Shown here piece by piece: positions 6,465 to 7,736 of a DNA stretch of 7,736 nucleotides (its first letter is position 1; each line of letters starts with the position of its first letter). The notes under the pieces are model-generated. The model saw only the letters and a list, made by a program, of their open reading frames with translations, was not told the DNA's origin and did not search any database. The DNA is from an uncultured Lachnospiraceae bacterium (GTDB lineage Bacteria > Bacillota > Clostridia > Lachnospirales > Lachnospiraceae): the NCBI GenBank assembly GCA_902766655.1, contig CACXEL010000305.1:1-7736 (forward strand), in the 5' to 3' direction. Position numbers and translations under genes: made by a program.

Positions 6465-6854
6465 AACGGACAGCTCCCGTTCCGGCGATATGACCGCACA
6501 GACTTCTTCAGGCGATACCGGGAAGCAGCCAAGACGACAGTCTCTGTGGACAGGACAGCAATTGGCTTCTCCGCGTGCCGTAAAGGCCCGGCCTGTCAGG
6601 TCAAAAAAAGAGGCTGTGAAGAAACGAATGAACGTTTCTTCACAGCCTCTCTTCTATTCTTTTTCGCCTCGGCTGCCGCCAGAGCCGGCTTCCGCAACAC
6701 TGTTGGGCATGCCTGCGAAGAGGCGGCACCGTGCGGGGTGCTCCTCCCCTCTCATTATTCATATATCAAGTCCATCTAAGCAAGTAAAAGGTTGGGTCGG
6801 GTTTTTGGTATAGTGGGGATAATAGTACTAATCAATCCGGGCGACAGCGGTCTG
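6465..6854. other. Convergent intergenic region, no gene supported
   Basis: 390 bases between the esterase and spoVG stops. Apart from the strong terminator at 6603-6650 I see no supported gene. On the minus strand, directly after the spoVG stop, GACAG/CTGTC can form a small hairpin (about 6842-6855) without a T run. Open frames here are short, arginine-rich and lack sensible ribosome sites. Confidence 0.6.
6603..6650 (-). terminator. Shared terminator between the esterase and spoVG
   Basis: A perfect 18-base stem (6609-6626 with 6633-6650) and a 6-base loop. On the minus strand it is followed by TTTTTTT (6603-6609), making it a strong terminator for spoVG transcription. On the plus strand the tail (CTTCTATTCTTTTT) is weaker but could also end esterase transcripts. 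Confidence 0.92.
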
Positions 6855-7157
6855 TCAATAGTCCATTGAATATGTGGCAGCCTCTGCTTCCGCTTCCTCC
6901 TGAGCAATCATCTCTTCATATTTCCTGAGGATGATGTCCTGGATTTCGTTTCTTGTTTCGGAATTAATGGGGTGAGCTATGTCTCTGTACTCTCCGTCGC
7001 TGGCCTTTCTGCTAGGCATGGCGATAAAGAGCCCCTTCTCCCCTTCAATGACCTTGATGTCATGAACGACAAACTCGTCATCGATGGTGATGGAGACGAC
7101 AGCTTTCATTTTGCCGTCTTTGGCGACCTTGCGCACCCTCACATCTGTAATGTTCAT
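6855..7157 (-). CDS. spoVG: Septation/regulatory protein SpoVG
   Basis: 100 residues, close to the usual family length. The sequence [20 protein letters not shown], then [22 protein letters not shown] and [17 protein letters not shown], matches Bacillus subtilis SpoVG along its whole core. Only the C-terminal tail ([14 protein letters not shown]) is divergent, as is normal. SpoVG is a small cytoplasmic nucleic-acid-binding protein that affects septation, sporulation and gene expression in Firmicutes. AAAGGGG lies 5 bases before the ATG at 7157. It appears to be a single-gene unit ending at the terminator 6603-6650. It converges on the esterase and has no evident functional link to the hydrolase module. 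Confidence 0.97.
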   Translation of the reverse strand: MNITDVRVRKVAKDGKMKAVVSITIDDEFVVHDIKVIEGEKGLFIAMPSRKASDGEYRDIAHPINSETRNEIQDIILRKYEEMIAQEEAEAEAATYSMDY

Positions 7158-7736
7158 AAATGCCCCTTTCCCGTGTCGACTTTACTCGCTCCCGATCAAT
7201 ACTCAGATGCCTCCCAGTCGTATTCCGTCAATCCACCTTGATGGCGGGCTGTACGATCTGATCCTTGCCGATCATATCAGCCTCTACTTTATCCAGTTTT
7301 CAATGTGCATTGCCTTTTCTGAAGGCATCCTCATGGTCAAGTTCTTCAGCAAACCACTGATGCCGACATATAATTCTCAACGGACGAGAGCCTACCCATC
7401 GGGGCCTTCAAAAGATCCCGGCTTTTGTGCGATGCCGGATTACCCGCGGGATATGACTCCTGTGATGCAGCCGCGCAGACGTCCGTCAGATCTGTGCGAT
7501 GCGACGTGTTCTGTTCATACGAAGATATGAACAATTCTCCACATCAACTTTTTCACGTTCAGATAACGTGCGGCCATGGCCGCTGCCATGGCTTGTCCCG
7601 GAATACAGCTCCCCGCACCCCGCGGCTTTATGCCGCGCCTTCGTGCCGGCAGCATGTCCGGTCTTTCTCCGTAAAACGTCTGGAGTTCCCCCGCACTCAC
7701 ATGACTGCTTTGATCGGAAAAGATATCCCTGATCGG
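7158..7736. other. 579-base region upstream of spoVG with no supported gene, several inverted repeats
   Basis: I find no frame on either strand with a recognisable protein; the longest ones overlap each other and run to the window edge without good starts. A possible extended -10 for spoVG (TGATATGAT, TATGAT at 7271-7276, minus strand) has no matching -35. Inverted repeats: GTTCATA/TATGAAC (7513-7532), CACGTT/AACGTG (7554-7570), CGGCCATGGCCG (7571-7582) and CGCGGC/GCCGCG (7621-7637). The decamer TGTGCGATGC occurs twice (7426-7435, 7493-7502). It may be a long leader, a structured RNA or decayed sequence; I recognise no known RNA family. Confidence 0.5.

Noticed and set aside
6653..6780. Minus-strand small open frame of about 40 codons starting MNNERGGAP
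   Set aside because: Arginine-rich and ribosome-site-free, it runs into the terminator stem and has no family resemblance.
7499..7736. Overlapping open frames on both strands at the right edge
   Set aside because: Three frames are open at once over the same bases, none resembles a known protein and none has a credible start, so no CDS is called.

Overview
The window looks like a chromosomal segment of a fairly GC-rich gut-type Firmicute, most likely a clostridium of the Lachnospiraceae kind. The pointers are strong AGGAGG ribosome sites, sigma-A promoters with extended -10 boxes, SpoVG, a PcsB-like coiled-coil protein with a 3D domain, and an AraC regulator of a type common in that group. 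Taxonomy is inferred from gene content only.

Layout. 1-199 (-) is the N-terminus of a D-serine ammonia-lyase (dsdA) that runs off the left edge. 430-1875 (-) encodes a secreted coiled-coil/3D-domain cell-wall protein with a Pro/Glu/Thr repeat linker. It ends at a clear terminator (365-405) and starts from an extended -10 promoter embedded in a 12-bp perfect inverted repeat that also contains its ribosome site. 1998-3260 (-) is an AraC-family regulator with a TTG start. It diverges from 3460-4674 (+), a cytoplasmic clan GH-A glycoside hydrolase, which is followed by 4905-6464 (+), a type-B carboxylesterase with a complete catalytic triad. An 18-bp perfect-stem terminator (6603-6650) separates the esterase from the convergent spoVG (6855-7157, -). 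The last 579 bases hold no gene I can support but contain several inverted repeats.

How the genes may work together. The regulator, hydrolase and esterase look like a small catabolic module: a one-component regulator controlling two leaderless enzymes that could de-esterify and cleave an imported glycoside or acylated oligosaccharide. No transporter is present in the window. A motif of the form GCATTTTCC(C)GGA lies upstream of both enzyme genes and is a candidate shared operator. The substrate is unknown and the module is an inference from arrangement. The most distinctive regulatory structure is the 1880-1932 region: transcripts from the local promoter should start just past the 5' arm of the hairpin, whereas any read-through RNA from the AraC gene would fold over the ribosome site.
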